A program made the translations under genes and the position numbers. 20,077 nucleotides of DNA from the IMG/VR virus record IMGVR_UViG_3300017782_003987, positions 1-20,077 of that record. One strand, written 5' to 3'. This DNA is from a virus. The notes below the pieces were generated by a model. The model was not told the origin of the DNA. It worked only from the letters and a program-made list of their open reading frames with translations, and did no database searches. Positions 1 to 7,634 of this stretch are shown here, piece after piece; position 1 is the first letter of the stretch; each line of letters starts with the position of its first letter.

Positions 1-1
1 A

Positions 2-637
2 GCTGCGTCAAAATTGAATTTAGAAATTGCACAAACATTACGTGAAAGATCCCACGCGGCGTCTGCTGAGTTAGCAAAAACTTTAGGCGAGCCACCTTTA
101 CTAAAAGGTTATGGAATGCGTAATACTACAACGATGGCAATTGCTCCTACTAAATCATCGAGCTTTATTCTTGGGCAAGTATCACAATCAATTGAGCCTG
201 AGTTCAGCAACTGTTATGTTAAAGATCTGGCCAAAATGAAAGTTACAATCAAAAATCCATATCTACAAAAACTCCTTGAAGATAAAGGTGCAGATACCGT
301 AGAAACGTGGGATAGTATTAAAGCAAGAGATGGATCTGTGCAACACCTTGTAGAATTGCTGGATGAAAATGAACGAGCCGTATTCAAAACGTTTTCAGAA
401 ATTAATCCAAACGCAATTATTGACCAAGCCGCAATTCGTCAAGAATACATTGACCAATCGCAAAGTCTAAACCTAATGTTAGATCCTGATATGTCAGTTA
501 AAGAAATCAATCAAATGTATCTATATGCGTGGGAAATGGGTGTAAAGAGTTTGTACTACAGTTATTCAATGTCTGCAGCGCAATCACTTACTCGAAAGCG
601 TGTAATGTTAGAAGGTTGTGCAGCCTGCGAAGCTTAA
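2..637 (+). CDS. nrdA: Ribonucleoside-diphosphate reductase, large (alpha) subunit, C-terminal part (5' end outside window)
   Basis: This is the last 211 residues of class I ribonucleotide reductase alpha, which reduces ribonucleotides to deoxyribonucleotides for phage DNA synthesis. The open frame runs off the left edge. Visible family marks are MAIAPT (fragment residues 45-50), SQSIEP (61-66), the adjacent tyrosine pair in SLYYSYS (185-186, matching the radical-transfer Tyr730/Tyr731 of E. coli NrdA) and a C-terminal redox pair GCAAC (Cys206, Cys209) that would be re-reduced by glutaredoxin or thioredoxin; a glutaredoxin gene lies at 10576. The catalytic cysteines lie upstream of the window. 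The stop codon sits one base before the ALAS start. No nrdB follows here, although nrdA and nrdB are often neighbours in T4-like phages. Confidence 0.93.
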   Translation, partial: AASKLNLEIAQTLRERSHAASAELAKTLGEPPLLKGYGMRNTTTMAIAPTKSSSFILGQVSQSIEPEFSNCYVKDLAKMKVTIKNPYLQKLLEDKGADTVETWDSIKARDGSVQHLVELLDENERAVFKTFSEINPNAIIDQAAIRQEYIDQSQSLNLMLDPDMSVKEINQMYLYAWEMGVKSLYYSYSMSAAQSLTRKRVMLEGCAACEA

Positions 638-638
638 T

Positions 639-1832
639 ATGAAACATTTGCACTATTTTAAAAATACAGTCGATAGTTATAGAGAAGATGGTCGTTATAG
701 AGTTTTTAATGATATCATAAGAGAACGTGGTAACTTTCCAAAAGCAATTTGGTATGGCAAATACGCTCCTAAGAATATTGTCAATTGGTGCTCAAACGAC
801 TATCTTGGTATGGGTCAAAACGAATATGTTATTGACGCTATGCACACAGCTTTAGACCAAACAGGATCAGGATCCGGCGGTACACGCAATATTGGCGGAA
901 CCTCGCAATACCATGTTACATTAGAAAGAGAACTTGCGTCGCTTCATAAAAAGGAGTCAGCACTTCTTTTCTCGTCCGCATATGTTGCAAACGAATGGGC
1001 TATTATTTCTTTAAGTAGAATTATACCAAACATATGTTTTATTTCTGACAACAAAAATCATGCGTCTATCATTATGGGCGTTAAGCACAGCCGTGCTGAT
1101 AAAATGATTTTTCATCATAACGATATGTCAGATCTCGAGGAAGCATTAACTATTGCAACAGAAAGTGGACAAGTACCTTGTATACTATTTGAGTCTGTGT
1201 ATTCTATGGATGGCGATGTTGCTCTTATTGAACAGATATTGGACTTAGCGGATAAATATAACGCAATTACGTATATTGACGAAGTACATGCCGTTGGTTT
1301 ATACGGCGAACAAGGTGGAGGTTATTGCGAGCACCTTGGTTTAGAAGACAGGGTAGATATTATTAATGGTACACTTGGAAAAGCATTCGGAGTTCAAGGC
1401 GGGTATATTAGTGGGAATCGTACTGTCATTGACGCTATTAGGTCCGTGGCTTCTGGGTTCATCTTTACAACAAGTATATCGCCCGCCGTGTGCGCCGGAG
1501 CAATTGCCTCAATCAAATTTCTCAAAGATCATACAGGCTTGCGATCCCAACATCAACAACGAGCAACAAAACTGAAACAATTGTTGAGCGAAGCTAATAT
1601 ACCAGTTCATGACTCGTGTTGCACACATATCGTCCCTGTAATGGTTAATGATGCGTTTAAGTGCAAAGACGCCAGTGATCGTTTGTTGAATGAGTATGGA
1701 ATTTATATTCAAGCAATTAATTCGCCAACCGTTAATGCTGGTACTGAAAGATTACGAATTGCGCCAACGCCGTATCACAATGACGTGATGATGGTAGAGT
1801 TGGTAGAAGCATTGAAAGAAGTGCTTAAATGA
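639..1832 (+). CDS. hemA: 5-aminolevulinate synthase (ALAS, Shemin pathway)
   Basis: This PLP enzyme would condense glycine and succinyl-CoA to 5-aminolevulinate, the first step of C4-type tetrapyrrole synthesis. It has 397 residues, the length of alphaproteobacterial ALAS. Family blocks are collinear throughout: GRYR (18-21), [11 protein letters not shown] (50-60), GSGGTRN (78-84), NHAS with His141, ESVYSMDGD (185-193), DEVHAVG with Asp214 and His217, GTLGKAFG with the PLP lysine Lys248, GFIFTTS (273-279), IVPVMV (331-336) and GTERLRI (368-374). Thr364 matches the substrate-specificity threonine region. ATG 639 is chosen over GTG 618 because it lies one base after the nrdA stop and gives the normal N-terminus; translation is probably coupled to nrdA. 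2-amino-3-ketobutyrate ligase and BioF are related, but the motif set is that of ALAS. Confidence 0.95.
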   Translation: MKHLHYFKNTVDSYREDGRYRVFNDIIRERGNFPKAIWYGKYAPKNIVNWCSNDYLGMGQNEYVIDAMHTALDQTGSGSGGTRNIGGTSQYHVTLERELASLHKKESALLFSSAYVANEWAIISLSRIIPNICFISDNKNHASIIMGVKHSRADKMIFHHNDMSDLEEALTIATESGQVPCILFESVYSMDGDVALIEQILDLADKYNAITYIDEVHAVGLYGEQGGGYCEHLGLEDRVDIINGTLGKAFGVQGGYISGNRTVIDAIRSVASGFIFTTSISPAVCAGAIASIKFLKDHTGLRSQHQQRATKLKQLLSEANIPVHDSCCTHIVPVMVNDAFKCKDASDRLLNEYGIYIQAINSPTVNAGTERLRIAPTPYHNDVMMVELVEALKEVLK

Positions 1833-1927
1833 ACAATAATATGTTAACAGTCAAACTGATGTTATTTCTATGCGTGTTTTTACACGTTGTAGTAATACCA
1901 ATATGGATGTGGAGTTTAGGATTATGA
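1829..1927 (+). CDS. Tiny membrane peptide (32 aa), unknown
   Basis: A 32-residue frame opens with ATG overlapping the ALAS stop (ATGA) and ends by overlapping another ATG at 1924. After a polar start (MNNN) almost the whole peptide is hydrophobic ([19 protein letters not shown], then IWMWSLGL), enough for one membrane-spanning helix. The stop-start overlaps on both sides suggest translational coupling with hemA and the following membrane protein. No family is recognised. It could be a holin-like or regulatory micro-peptide, or only an uncoded spacer; the tight overlaps are the main support. Confidence 0.45.
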   Translation: MNNNMLTVKLMLFLCVFLHVVVIPIWMWSLGL

Positions 1928-1977
1928 ATCAACTTGAGTCTGCATTCTTTGGAAAACGACTGTGGAAGGAAAATAAA

Positions 1978-2397
1978 ATGAGTAAGATTAAAAAAGCCTT
2001 TTGGTTTTGTCTAGGAATTATTTTAGTAGGAGTAGCGTATCTCGGCGTATTACTACCTGGTCTACCTTGGTCAACACCAATTCTTGGCGCAACGTTTTGT
2101 TTCGCTAAATCAAGTGACAGATTGCATGCATGGATTATGAACCATCCAAGGTTTGGTCCATTTGTTAAAAACTGGTCAAAGTACCGTGTATATCCAACCG
2201 CCGCCAAATGGCTGATGGTTGCAGTTATGTCCACGTCTTTGGCATTTATGTATTTTGGTACAGGTAATGAAAAAGCAACGCTTTACTTGTTTATTACATT
2301 CGCATTAATTGTTACCTGGGCATGGCGTTATCCTGGCTCACAGGCTATTGCTGAAGATCGCATTGCTAAAGGCAAAAAGATCGGTTGGCTAAAGTAA
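1978..2397 (+). CDS. YbaN/DUF454-family inner membrane protein
   Basis: A 139-residue membrane protein resembling E. coli YbaN (DUF454), a family of unknown function. Family marks are LGVLLPGLPWSTP (22-34) and CFAKSSDRLHAWIMNHPRFGP (41-61), the two best conserved stretches. Hydrophobic segments at about 7-27, 78-95 and 100-117 predict a small polytopic protein. ATG 1978 is chosen because AGGA lies seven bases upstream and the family N-terminus fits; an in-frame ATG at 1924, overlapping the preceding peptide's stop and with GGAG nine bases upstream, would add 18 residues. It lies between hemA and the sugar block. I cannot assign a role in the phage. Confidence 0.8.
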   Translation: MSKIKKAFWFCLGIILVGVAYLGVLLPGLPWSTPILGATFCFAKSSDRLHAWIMNHPRFGPFVKNWSKYRVYPTAAKWLMVAVMSTSLAFMYFGTGNEKATLYLFITFALIVTWAWRYPGSQAIAEDRIAKGKKIGWLK

Positions 2398-2404
2398 ATA
2401 AATA
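2397..2404 (+). promoter_or_regulatory. Possible late promoter box AATAAATA
   Basis: AATAAATA begins on the last base of the DUF454 stop and lies 35 bases before the epimerase start. It matches the looser NATAAATA late consensus reported for marine T4-like phages, but not the strict TATAAATA. A TATAAT hexamer follows at 2411-2416 without a good -35 box, so a host-type promoter is an alternative. The region is A/T-rich, so the match may be chance. Confidence 0.35.
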
Positions 2405-2439
2405 AACTTATATAATATGAATATGATGAAAGGTATATT

Positions 2440-3465
2440 ATGGCAAAACGTATTCTAATTACTGGTGGCGGTGGTTTTATTGCTCACCATTTAATTAATC
2501 AGGTACTCCTCCGAACAGACTGGGAAATTGTAACGCTTGATCGTTTAGATTATAGCGGTAATCTCAATCGCCTCCATGATTTACTTCAGGAACGAACTCC
2601 TGCTGAGCGTAAACGTGTACGAACAATCTTCCACGACTTAAAGGCAGAAATCAACCCAATGCTCGAAGCAGACATTGGTCCTGTTGATATTATTGCTCAC
2701 CTGGCAGCTGGTTCCCACGTAGATCGTTCTATTGAGCGTCCTATGGAATTTGTTATGGATAACGTAGTGGGTACGGCTAATCTTTTAGATTATGGTCGTC
2801 GGCAAGACAATCTTGAAAGGTTCTTATACTTTTCAACAGACGAAGTATTTGGACCTGCTCCGGATGGAATTAAGTATGACGAATATGATCGTTATAATTG
2901 TACTAATCCATATTCAGCATCTAAGGCTGGAGCTGAGGAATTGGCTGTTGCATATCAAAATACTTATAATATGCCAATTTATATTACTCACACTATGAAT
3001 GTGTTTGGCCAACGTCAACATCCTGAAAAGTTTATTCCTATGACTATTCGGAATGTAAGAGATGGTGGTACTGTTACAATTCATAGCGATGCAAGCAAAA
3101 CAATACCAGGATCTCGTCATTACATTCACGCTGAAGATGTAGCTGACGCAACAATGTTTTTGCTAGAACACAATCGTACTTTAGATATGTCAAATAATAG
3201 TGGTATTAAATGTCCTAAGTTTAACATCTGCGGAGCAACCGAGCTTAACAATTTAGAACTCGCAAATCTTATTGCTGACGCACAAGGAAAGGAACTTAAA
3301 TATGAGTTTATGGATTTCCATTCTAGCCGTCCTGGCCATGATCTTCGTTATGCTCTTAGTGGTGATCGTATGGCGAATATGGGTTGGCGTCCGCAACCTG
3401 TTAGAGAAAGAATTGCTGAAGTGGTCCAGTGGACTTTAGATAACAGAAGGTGGCTTGACATATGA
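2440..3465 (+). CDS. NAD-dependent nucleotide-sugar dehydratase/epimerase (RmlB-like extended SDR)
   Basis: A 341-residue extended short-chain dehydrogenase/reductase acting on a nucleotide sugar. The Rossmann glycine motif is TGGGGFIAHH (8-17). HLAAGSHVDRS (87-97) is followed by FSTDEVFG (131-138) with the Ser/Thr and the Asp-Glu pair typical of 4,6-dehydratases, then catalytic YSASK (Tyr158, Lys162), the NVFGQRQHPEKFIP block (187-200) and a C-terminal RHYIHAEDVADA substrate-side motif (226-237). The TDE motif and the HPEKFIP block favour an RmlB-type dTDP- or similar sugar 4,6-dehydratase over a GalE epimerase. GAAAGG lies six bases before ATG. It overlaps the methyltransferase gene by ATGA, so the two are probably translated together. 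Confidence 0.88.
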   Translation: MAKRILITGGGGFIAHHLINQVLLRTDWEIVTLDRLDYSGNLNRLHDLLQERTPAERKRVRTIFHDLKAEINPMLEADIGPVDIIAHLAAGSHVDRSIERPMEFVMDNVVGTANLLDYGRRQDNLERFLYFSTDEVFGPAPDGIKYDEYDRYNCTNPYSASKAGAEELAVAYQNTYNMPIYITHTMNVFGQRQHPEKFIPMTIRNVRDGGTVTIHSDASKTIPGSRHYIHAEDVADATMFLLEHNRTLDMSNNSGIKCPKFNICGATELNNLELANLIADAQGKELKYEFMDFHSSRPGHDLRYALSGDRMANMGWRPQPVRERIAEVVQWTLDNRRWLDI

Positions 3466-4037
3466 ACTTTCAAACAATTATAAACCAAACATACAATGAG
3501 TGGTCCGCTAAGCCCACTGATATTAATGAGCATCTTCCGATTTTAAAAGACTATGCTGAACACTGTAAACACGTAACTGAAATGGGAGTTCGCCGTGGCG
3601 CGAGCTCTCGAGCATTCCTAACTTGCGATGTAGTGTTGCGGTCATATGACATTTACGAAGAACCAAGTGTTACTGAATTATTTGAAATGGCTCGTAAAGC
3701 AGGTAAGGATGTTGACTATATTATCAAAGATGTACTGCAAGTTAAAATTGAACCGACTGATATGCTGTTTATTGATACATGGCATTCACAGGCTCAACTA
3801 AGACAAGAACTTGCTATGCATGGTAATGTACCAACAAGATTCTTAGCATTTCATGATACTCATACATATGGTACTGTTGACGAAAGTATGGAGTGGGCGT
3901 CAAATCCAAACCGTAAAGCAATCAAAGGTCAAGGATTGCTTCCAGCCATTATTGAATTTATTATGGCAAATCCTCATTGGAAATTTAGAGACCATAGAAC
4001 AAACAATAACGGACTGACAGTATTAGAAAGATCATAA
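3462..4037 (+). CDS. Class I SAM-dependent methyltransferase-like protein
   Basis: A 191-residue protein resembling the small Methyltransf_24/CmcI-like group that often sits in polysaccharide clusters and O-methylates sugars. VTEMGVRRGASS (38-49) looks like SAM motif I with acidic Glu40 and the Gly42/Gly46 pattern, LFIDTWHSQAQLRQEL (102-117) matches the xxIDxxHxYxxvxxDL region, and AFHDTHTYG (129-137) matches the conserved HDT stretch of this group. It lies between a sugar dehydratase (4-base overlap) and a GT17 glycosyltransferase that starts on the next base after its stop, which supports a sugar-modifying role. Substrate unknown. Confidence 0.7.
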   Translation: MNFQTIINQTYNEWSAKPTDINEHLPILKDYAEHCKHVTEMGVRRGASSRAFLTCDVVLRSYDIYEEPSVTELFEMARKAGKDVDYIIKDVLQVKIEPTDMLFIDTWHSQAQLRQELAMHGNVPTRFLAFHDTHTYGTVDESMEWASNPNRKAIKGQGLLPAIIEFIMANPHWKFRDHRTNNNGLTVLERS

Positions 4038-5606
4038 ATGAAAATTGTAGATTGCTTTCCATTTTTTGCTCCGACTAACGAAGAAATTCTGCAGCTTCGG
4101 GTTAATATGCTAAAAGATGTGGTTGATAACTTTATCATCGTTGAGTCTAATAAGACACACAGCGGTGCGCCTGTTGAAAGAAAGTTTCTTGAAATTGCAA
4201 GGAACCTTGGACTTCCTATGGAAAAAATCATTTACATTGAGCATGATATTCCTGACGATAATGATTTGGTTGTAATGCCAATTGACCAGCAAAATGCCGG
4301 TAAAAATAGTAGCATAGAATCTATACTGTGCCGTGTACGTGAGCGTCTGCAAAAAGATGCTGTTATGGAAGGTATGAAAGATTTTGACTCGGATGATGTT
4401 TTTATATATGGCGATGCAGACGAAATCGTAGATCCTAAAAACGTAAAGTGGTTAGCTGAACTCGTTCAACAAAATAGTAATCACTCCATTCTTAAAATAC
4501 CTTTAGTTTATTTACAAGGCAGAGCTGATTTAAGAGTATATCATAAATCGACAGGTGCCTTTAGAATTTGGCAACGAGCTATGTTTATGGCAACTAAACA
4601 CCAGGTTAACAGGTCAGGTGGTATGTTAAACATTCGCTGTGGCAATATGCCATTTAAGCTACAGTTTGCAATGCACGGCGGACAAATGATACAAGATCTT
4701 GGTTGGCATTTTGCATGGATGGGAACAAACTCTCAGCGTGAAACGAAAGCCAAATCTTTTGCACATGCTTTTGATAAACTTCAATGGATGAAAACGCTAG
4801 ATGGTTATAACGATGGAGCATATAAGAAATTTGTAAAGGATACACAACCAGTTGAAGGTGGACCTGCTCCTGACGGATTTGCAGACCACGTGTTGAAAAG
4901 ATATCCACTTGCCAAACTTCCATCTATGCTTTTGCAAAATCAAAAGTTAAGAGATTTCTTTTTACCTGAAACAGACTTGTTTAAAGAATTCAAGTTTTCA
5001 CCTTGCGAATGTTTTTGGTGCAATAAACTTTCATGGCCTTTATTATATGATCTTGACGGAAAACAAACTTGGTTTGAAGTGCCAAGAAGTTGTTCGGTTA
5101 CAATTAAGGAAACGCATCCTGACCGAAAGCAAATCTTTAGAGATACAAAAGAATATAAAGCAGTCATAAAAAACAAAAAGGATAAAGGTACACCTATAGT
5201 CGTATTCACAGATCCCGTTGAAAGGTTCGTTTCTTTAATCAATGTATACTTAACTGAAGGTCAAAGATATTACGATTACGGAAAGGATATTTTCAATTCA
5301 TTTGGTAAAAACCTTGCTGAGTGTACTAAGCAAGAAAAGATAGACTTGTTCTTTAAAAATCTCCATAAAATATCAGGTGCGCATCAAGTACATCATTTCC
5401 ATCCTCAATGTATGTTTGTTGATACTAAAAACTTTAAAGAGTTTCAAGTTATTAATAAACACGAAGTCAATAACTTTTTTAAAATAAACAAAGTACTAAA
5501 CTTTACAGTAAAAGAAATCACCGCAGACGATTTCAGTAAAGACCAAATTGACTTTATTAAATGGATTTACATTTCAGATTACAATTTCTTTGAAAAGCAC
5601 GGCTGA
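4038..5606 (+). CDS. Glycosyltransferase family 17 fused to a C-terminal sulfotransferase-like domain
   Basis: A 522-residue two-domain protein. Residues 1 to about 290 look like GT17 (the family of beta-1,4-GlcNAc transferase III): MKIVDCFPFF (1-10), RVNMLKDVVDNFIIVESNKTHSG split across 21-43, the metal-binding YGDADEIVDP (124-133) and GWHFAWMG (222-229). Residues about 318-522 look like a Sulfotransfer_2 domain: VPRSCSVTIK (348-357) fits the 5'-phosphosulfate loop, IVVFTDPVERFVSL (387-400) the 3'-phosphate strand and helix, HFHPQ (453-457) the HFRPQ motif, and IKWIYISDYNFF (507-518) the usual C-terminal helix. A CECFWC cysteine cluster (323-328) lies at the domain join. It could add a sugar and sulfate it using PAPS. 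The domain assignments come from remembered motifs. Confidence 0.82.
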   Translation: MKIVDCFPFFAPTNEEILQLRVNMLKDVVDNFIIVESNKTHSGAPVERKFLEIARNLGLPMEKIIYIEHDIPDDNDLVVMPIDQQNAGKNSSIESILCRVRERLQKDAVMEGMKDFDSDDVFIYGDADEIVDPKNVKWLAELVQQNSNHSILKIPLVYLQGRADLRVYHKSTGAFRIWQRAMFMATKHQVNRSGGMLNIRCGNMPFKLQFAMHGGQMIQDLGWHFAWMGTNSQRETKAKSFAHAFDKLQWMKTLDGYNDGAYKKFVKDTQPVEGGPAPDGFADHVLKRYPLAKLPSMLLQNQKLRDFFLPETDLFKEFKFSPCECFWCNKLSWPLLYDLDGKQTWFEVPRSCSVTIKETHPDRKQIFRDTKEYKAVIKNKKDKGTPIVVFTDPVERFVSLINVYLTEGQRYYDYGKDIFNSFGKNLAECTKQEKIDLFFKNLHKISGAHQVHHFHPQCMFVDTKNFKEFQVINKHEVNNFFKINKVLNFTVKEITADDFSKDQIDFIKWIYISDYNFFEKHG

Positions 5607-5848
5607 TGCGAGTCAAACCAAACGAAGCTGGAGTACATTACTTACAGCAAGAAATCAAACAACACAAAGTTGAAAAGGCAATGTTACGTAGCGATATTGA
5701 CGGTTTGCGTGGACAAAACATGATGCTTATGGATACTCTTGATGCTTTGACTGAAGATGAAAGTTATTGGTCCAAAGAAGCATTGCAAACCGGAATTGTG
5801 TTTAAACTTAAAAATGTTTTGAACCAAATAAGGCAAGATAGAAAATAA
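5606..5848 (+). CDS. Small coiled-coil protein, unknown
   Basis: An 80-residue, charged, probably helical protein whose ATG overlaps the stop of the GT17-sulfotransferase gene (TGATG). Residues about 12-50 are rich in Leu, Glu, Lys and Gln with heptad-like spacing, suggesting a short coiled coil; the C-terminus is basic (NQIRQDRK). No signal peptide, membrane segment or cysteine is present, and no family is recognised. It is the last gene before an early promoter and may be the tail of the sugar operon. Confidence 0.7.
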   Translation: MRVKPNEAGVHYLQQEIKQHKVEKAMLRSDIDGLRGQNMMLMDTLDALTEDESYWSKEALQTGIVFKLKNVLNQIRQDRK

Positions 5849-5851
5849 CCA

Positions 5852-5880
5852 TTGACATACTCAATAGAATCAGTTATATT
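5852..5880 (+). promoter_or_regulatory. Sigma70-like early promoter P1, before the SleB-type hydrolase gene
   Basis: TTGACA at 5852-5857 and TATATT at 5875-5880 are separated by exactly 17 bases. It starts just after the stop of the coiled-coil gene, and the expected start site is near 5887. The box belongs to a family of six identical-spacing promoters in the window. Confidence 0.82.
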
Positions 5881-5886
5881 AGTAAC

Positions 5887-5894
5887 TATAAATA
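5887..5894 (+). promoter_or_regulatory. Possible late promoter box TATAAATA before the hydrolase gene
   Basis: An exact T4-type late box lies 16 bases before ATG 5911 and just downstream of early promoter P1. A start about six bases after the box would leave a leader of only about 11 bases with the GAGG ribosome site at its very 5' end, which is short and lowers confidence. Confidence 0.45.
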
Positions 5895-5910
5895 TAAATT
5901 GAGGCACACA

Positions 5911-6438
5911 ATGAAACTGAAACAAATTATCGCAGCAACAGTATCCGCAGCTTTGACAGGAACAGTAGTTATAGGATCTCTTACACTACCTGTAATTGCG
6001 GCCGAGCAAGAAAGACTATGGTCAGAACAAGAAGCTAACTGCTTGGCTTTAAACATATACTATGAATCACGTGGCAGCAACCTTGCGGATAAAGCTGGAG
6101 TTGCAGATGTAGTTTTAAATAGAAAGTACGATACACGTTATCCTAACACAATATGCGAAGTTGTCCAGCAAGGCATTAAAAATGCAGACGGTTCAATGAA
6201 GCGTAATATGTGCCAGTTTAGCTGGTACTGCGACGGAAAATCTGATAACCCACAAGATCAGGATCGTTGGAATGAAGCTCAAATGATTGCGTCACAATTA
6301 CTTGAGTGGGGAAAATACCGTGGCATTACCGAAGGAGCCACTCATTATCATGCAACTTATGTAAGTCCGCGTTGGGCTAAAGACCTTCAGCAGGTTGGCC
6401 GTCTTGGTGCTCATATCTTTTATCGTTGGGATCAGTAA
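5911..6438 (+). CDS. Secreted SleB-type cell wall hydrolase
   Basis: A 175-residue peptidoglycan hydrolase of the SleB/Hydrolase_2 family. The N-terminus has a basic start, a hydrophobic stretch (about 5-28) and a likely signal cleavage after VIAA (28-31), so export is expected. The catalytic domain shows LNIYYESRG (47-55) with the predicted catalytic Glu52, GVADVVLNR (63-71), YPNTICEVV (77-85), CQFSWYCDG (101-109), GATHYHATYVSPRWA (142-156) and HIFYRW (168-173), all SleB hallmarks. ATG 5911 is chosen because GAGG lies six bases upstream and the signal peptide begins there; the in-frame TTG at 5899 would fall on the late box. It could help lysis or cell-wall opening. Dual early and late promoters would be unusual for a lysis enzyme. 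Confidence 0.88.
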   Translation: MKLKQIIAATVSAALTGTVVIGSLTLPVIAAEQERLWSEQEANCLALNIYYESRGSNLADKAGVADVVLNRKYDTRYPNTICEVVQQGIKNADGSMKRNMCQFSWYCDGKSDNPQDQDRWNEAQMIASQLLEWGKYRGITEGATHYHATYVSPRWAKDLQQVGRLGAHIFYRWDQ

Positions 6439-6741
6439 ATGTTGTTAGATACTAAAGCACAAGGTTTTTTTGATAAAAATATTAATCTTATGGTTCCTTG
6501 GTATCTTATGGCTGCGTATGCATACTATAAAGAAGATGATCCAATATTGTCAGATCAGTTCTTTGATAATATGGCAAAAGTAATGTATGACAAATGGAAT
6601 GAAATAGAACATTTTCATAAACATTTAATCGGTCCTATGGATCTAATAGCGGGTACTTATCTCGGTGAATACCCTAATCGTGTGATAGACGGTTTGCACC
6701 ACTTGCGACCGATAAATAAAAGAAGGAAACGTAAAAGATGA
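6439..6741 (+). CDS. Small phage protein with a LigA domain Ia-like segment
   Basis: A 100-residue protein starting on the base after the hydrolase stop. The central stretch AYAYYKEDDPILSDQFFDNMAK (26-47) recalls the N-terminal Ia region of NAD-dependent DNA ligases (AYYxxDxPxxSDxxYDxL), which binds the nicotinamide half of NAD+. No adenylation lysine motif (KxDG) is present, so it is not a ligase. The C-terminus is very basic (NKRRKRKR), suggesting nucleic-acid binding. I recall similar short proteins in other marine T4-like phages, but no function. It overlaps the next gene by ATGA. Confidence 0.75.
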   Translation: MLLDTKAQGFFDKNINLMVPWYLMAAYAYYKEDDPILSDQFFDNMAKVMYDKWNEIEHFHKHLIGPMDLIAGTYLGEYPNRVIDGLHHLRPINKRRKRKR

Positions 6742-7070
6742 GTGATGAACGATTTGCAATGGTAACCGTGGTTTCAACACACCGCATGAGATATGCAGTA
6801 CCGATTTCTGACTTGCAAAAATTAAACCCAAATACAAAACTCGAAGGAAACGATAAAGAAGCTTTAACGTGGGTTGAAGAGTTGGTGATGGAAGAACGCG
6901 TTAAAGAATTCTCTCAAAAATGGTTGGGAGAACAAACCGTTGACAAAGTCGTGTTAACTCAAGAAGAAGTACTAAAGCTGTTTGATTCAGATAACGAATA
7001 TTTAGCGGATTGGACAGTGGAACAAAAACTCAAGTCCCTCAATCGTTGGGAAGATGAAAGTGTAATGTAA
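6738..7070 (+). CDS. Conserved hypothetical phage protein
   Basis: A 110-residue acidic protein with no signal, membrane segment or cysteine. It starts with a beta-rich stretch (MVTVVSTHRMRYAVPISDLQ, 8-27) and continues as mainly helical and acidic. AAGGAA lies about ten bases before its ATG, which overlaps the preceding stop by ATGA; it ends by overlapping the next ATG (TAATG). The RYAVP and DLQKLNP pattern looks like small proteins in other T4-like phages, but I cannot name a function. Confidence 0.75.
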   Translation: MSDERFAMVTVVSTHRMRYAVPISDLQKLNPNTKLEGNDKEALTWVEELVMEERVKEFSQKWLGEQTVDKVVLTQEEVLKLFDSDNEYLADWTVEQKLKSLNRWEDESVM

Positions 7071-7309
7071 TGCAACATACTATTGAAGATTTAATTAGAC
7101 GTATAGAAGTTATGAAAGACAAAGCTGTTATGGTTCACCGTCTTAGAAATCAATATAGTGACTTGGCAGAGCAAACATATGATGCGCATACGTGCCGAGT
7201 TTTGATTGAAGACATACAATCACTTGCTCTGGGAATTGCCTACGATAAAGAAGGGACAGAAATAAAAACAGAAATGGAATACAAAAATGTTAAAGCAATG
7301 GAACCCTAG
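7070..7309 (+). CDS. Small helical protein, unknown
   Basis: A 79-residue protein whose ATG uses the last base of the preceding stop. It is predicted to be helical (IEDLIRRIEVMKDKAVMVHRLR, then RVLIEDIQSLALGI), with no recognised motif. It overlaps the following gene by 23 bases in a different frame, typical of compact phage operons. Function unknown. Confidence 0.65.
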   Translation: MQHTIEDLIRRIEVMKDKAVMVHRLRNQYSDLAEQTYDAHTCRVLIEDIQSLALGIAYDKEGTEIKTEMEYKNVKAMEP

Positions 7310-7634
7310 CAGCTGGGTAATATTTAAAGTAAAAAACCACGAAACACCACACTATCGGTTATTATGTGGTTGGAACGAAGGTTATGAGGCCGCAAAGGCA
7401 AAGACTGAATGGAAAATATCTGGAGGAATTTTGGAGTGCAGGGAATCAGAAGATGGATTGTCTTGGATATTTATGACAGCTAAATCTGAATATGTGTGCG
7501 ACAAATCATCTTATCAAGTTGAAAACCACGTTTACCATGTATGGCAAACAATGATAGACGATCCGGATAAAGATGTAGAACAAATTGCTTATCGTGATTT
7601 GCAGGTTGAAAAAATGGAATGGCTTAAATTATGA
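7287..7634 (+). CDS. Hypothetical protein
   Basis: A 115-residue protein, aromatic-rich (eight Trp) and predicted mostly beta in its first two-thirds (SWVIFKVKN, HYRLLCGWNEGYEAAKAKTEWKISGG across 9-46). The GWNEGY stretch suggests a small fold used for a ligand or protein contact, but no family is recognised. It starts inside the previous gene's end and overlaps the UDP-sugar dehydrogenase start by ATGA, so it is probably co-translated with it. Confidence 0.65.
   Translation: MLKQWNPSSWVIFKVKNHETPHYRLLCGWNEGYEAAKAKTEWKISGGILECRESEDGLSWIFMTAKSEYVCDKSSYQVENHVYHVWQTMIDDPDKDVEQIAYRDLQVEKMEWLKL

Noticed and set aside
1366-1575. A 69-codon frame inside the ALAS gene, + strand
   Set aside because: It is out of frame with strongly conserved ALAS sequence and lacks a ribosome site.
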